Assembly: GCF_002904335.1 (NCBI RefSeq)
Contig: NZ_PPHF01000023.1
Coordinates: 1-64,000 of the forward strand
Reading direction: 5' to 3'
Source: Amycolatopsis sp. CA-126428
GTDB lineage: Bacteria > Actinomycetota > Actinomycetes > Mycobacteriales > Pseudonocardiaceae
Length of the DNA: 64,000 nucleotides
Every line of letters starts with the position of its first letter. Within the stretch, counting starts at the first letter, position 1. Made by a program: the position numbers and the translations under genes. The notes beneath the pieces are model-generated. The model had not been told where the DNA came from and did no database searches. It saw nothing but the letters and a program-made list of their open reading frames with translations. Below, piece after piece: positions 63,198 to 64,000 of this stretch.

Positions 63198-63877
63198 GCA
63201 CTCGAGGCGTCCGCCGGTTCGTGAAGGACCTCCTGCGGCGGCGACGGCCGCGCCCGTTCGCGGCCGGCCCGGACGACGAGGCCGAGCTGCGCACCGCGGT
63301 GCTGCTGCGCGCCGCCCGGCCGGGCGGCGCCGCGGCGAGCGAGGAGTTCGTCGCCGGGCTGCACCGCCGGCTGGCCCGGGAGCTCGGCGAGCCGGCGGCC
63401 GCGCCCGGCGGCAACCGCCGCCGGTTCATCCAGGTGTCCTCGGCCGCCGCGGTGGCGGCCGCGGCGGGCGCGGGCGTCGAGTACCTGGTGAACCCGGGTG
63501 CGGGATCGGCCGCGGCGCCACCACCGGAGGAGACGACGCTGCGGCCGGAGAACGGCGAGTGGCGGGCCGTCGTCGCGGCGCACGACCTGCCCGAGGGCGG
63601 GGTGCGGCCGTTCGACTTCGGGGCGGTGGCGGGGTTCGTGCACCGGTCCGGCGGCCAGGTGCGGGCGGTCTCGGCGACCTGCACGCACCTGGGCTGCCGG
63701 CTGAACCTCGACGCGCCGGCGCGGCGGCTGAACTGCCCGTGCCACCGGACGTCGTTCGCCGTCGACGGCGTCGTCCTGACGCACCAGCTGCCGGTGACGC
63801 CGCCGCCGCTGCCGCACCTGGTGGTGCGCGAAGCCGGGGGAGTGGTCGAGGTGCTGGTGCCGTCCGCGGGAGCGTAA
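63194..63877 (+). CDS. Rieske [2Fe-2S] protein with N-terminal regulatory-type region
   Basis: A 227-residue protein. A charged N-terminal ~75 residues (with EEFVAGLHRRLARELGE, resembling the cytoplasmic part of some anti-sigma proteins) precede RRRFIQVSSAAAVAAAAGAG, a Tat-like or membrane segment, and an external Rieske domain with both cluster-binding boxes, CTHLGC and CPCHRTSF. Coupled to the sigma gene by GTGA overlap. It could be an electron carrier or a redox-sensing partner of the sigma factor. Confidence 0.88.
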   Translation: MSTRGVRRFVKDLLRRRRPRPFAAGPDDEAELRTAVLLRAARPGGAAASEEFVAGLHRRLARELGEPAAAPGGNRRRFIQVSSAAAVAAAAGAGVEYLVNPGAGSAAAPPPEETTLRPENGEWRAVVAAHDLPEGGVRPFDFGAVAGFVHRSGGQVRAVSATCTHLGCRLNLDAPARRLNCPCHRTSFAVDGVVLTHQLPVTPPPLPHLVVREAGGVVEVLVPSAGA

Positions 63878-63894
63878 CCCGCGCGCGTATTCCT
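63874..63894 (+). promoter_or_regulatory. Second copy of the GTAACCC motif
   Basis: Twenty of 21 bases match 62543-62563. It overlaps the Rieske stop codon and ends five bases before the next ATG. A shared regulatory site for the sigma factor's own regulon is the likely meaning. Confidence 0.55.
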
Positions 63895-63898
63895 GGAC

Positions 63899-64000
63899 AT
63901 GAGGATTTCCGTTGGGGTGAAACACTTTGTTCTGGTGGGCGCGGCGACGCTGGCGCTGACGGCCTGCGCCGCGCAACAGCCGCCCGCCGCGTCGCCGCCG
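63899..64000 (+). CDS. Lipoprotein, N-terminal part only
   Basis: The first 34 codons before the window ends: MRISVGVKHFVLVGAATLAL then TACAAQQPPAA, a lipoprotein signal with lipobox LTAC. The ATG has no ribosome site because the repeated motif sits there; GTG 63917 region (VKHFVLVG) is an alternative start. Likely the next member of the sigma/Rieske unit. Confidence 0.7.
   Translation, partial: MRISVGVKHFVLVGAATLALTACAAQQPPAASPP

Noticed and set aside
1..64000. tRNA, rRNA, CRISPR arrays, insertion sequences, attachment sites
   Set aside because: Looked for cloverleaf ends, repeated spacers, transposase motifs and flanking repeats; none convincing in the window.

Overview
The window is high-GC, densely packed DNA with GTG starts, GTGA/ATGA/TGATG gene overlaps, Tat and lipoprotein signals, SARP and LuxR regulators, SpoIIE-type phosphatases and an NRPS relic. 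This points to a filamentous actinomycete, most likely of the Pseudonocardiales (Amycolatopsis-like); the genus is an inference. No rRNA, tRNA, CRISPR array or intact insertion sequence was seen. It looks like an accessory or chromosome-arm region: many small regulator/target pairs, secreted enzymes, biosynthetic islands and several broken genes.

Layout. 1-5.8 kb: oxidoreductase/MarR pair with three operator-like palindromes, a two-component system, and an XRE-NB-ARC-TPR regulator. 5.8-11.3 kb: secreted sugar-binding/degrading island (ricin-fold lectin, seven-repeat propeller, GH62 arabinofuranosidase, GH29 fucosidase). 11.4-13.2 kb: alpha/beta hydrolase with HxlR regulator, beta-carbonic anhydrase. 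13.4-18.7 kb: peptide-type ABC importer with a fused double ATPase. 18.9-22.5 kb: STAS and two SpoIIE-type phosphatases. 22.6-29.1 kb: amidohydrolase/MarR, TetR/SDR, catalase, GAF-ANTAR, pentapeptide protein. 29.6-32.0 kb: SARP-NB-ARC regulator broken by a three-copy pentamer. 31.9-38.6 kb: island with a decaprenyl-phosphate phosphoribosyltransferase-like UbiA protein, epimerase, class III aminotransferase, GT2, membrane phosphoesterase and flippase-like protein, probably making or moving a lipid-linked sugar. 38.6-42.3 kb: HxlR/FMN-protein pair, NRPS adenylation relic, diguanylate cyclase, 24-codon ORF.

42.5-49.5 kb: a two-component system and two membrane genes around a perfect 26-bp palindrome, followed by the most interesting locus: a 74-residue putative RiPP precursor with an internal duplication, a cobalamin-type radical SAM RiPP C-methyltransferase, an unassigned partner protein and an MFS exporter, arranged as one operon. 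49.6-58.4 kb: membrane protein, ECF sigma factor (frame broken) with coupled membrane regulator, hydrolase/MarR pair with two perfect palindromes, methyltransferase, second SARP, secreted I36-type inhibitor, lipoprotein. 58.5-61.0 kb: two STAS-HATPase anti-sigma-like genes interleaved with fragments of a CheB-CheR-PAS protein. 61.2-64.0 kb: vanadium haloperoxidase-like protein, and an ECF sigma/Rieske/lipoprotein unit carrying a 21-bp motif twice.

How parts fit: the STAS, SpoIIE-phosphatase and STAS-HATPase proteins could form one or more partner-switching stress circuits; most catabolic or detoxifying genes stand divergent to their own small repressor; the RiPP and lipid-sugar islands are the candidates for undescribed chemistry.
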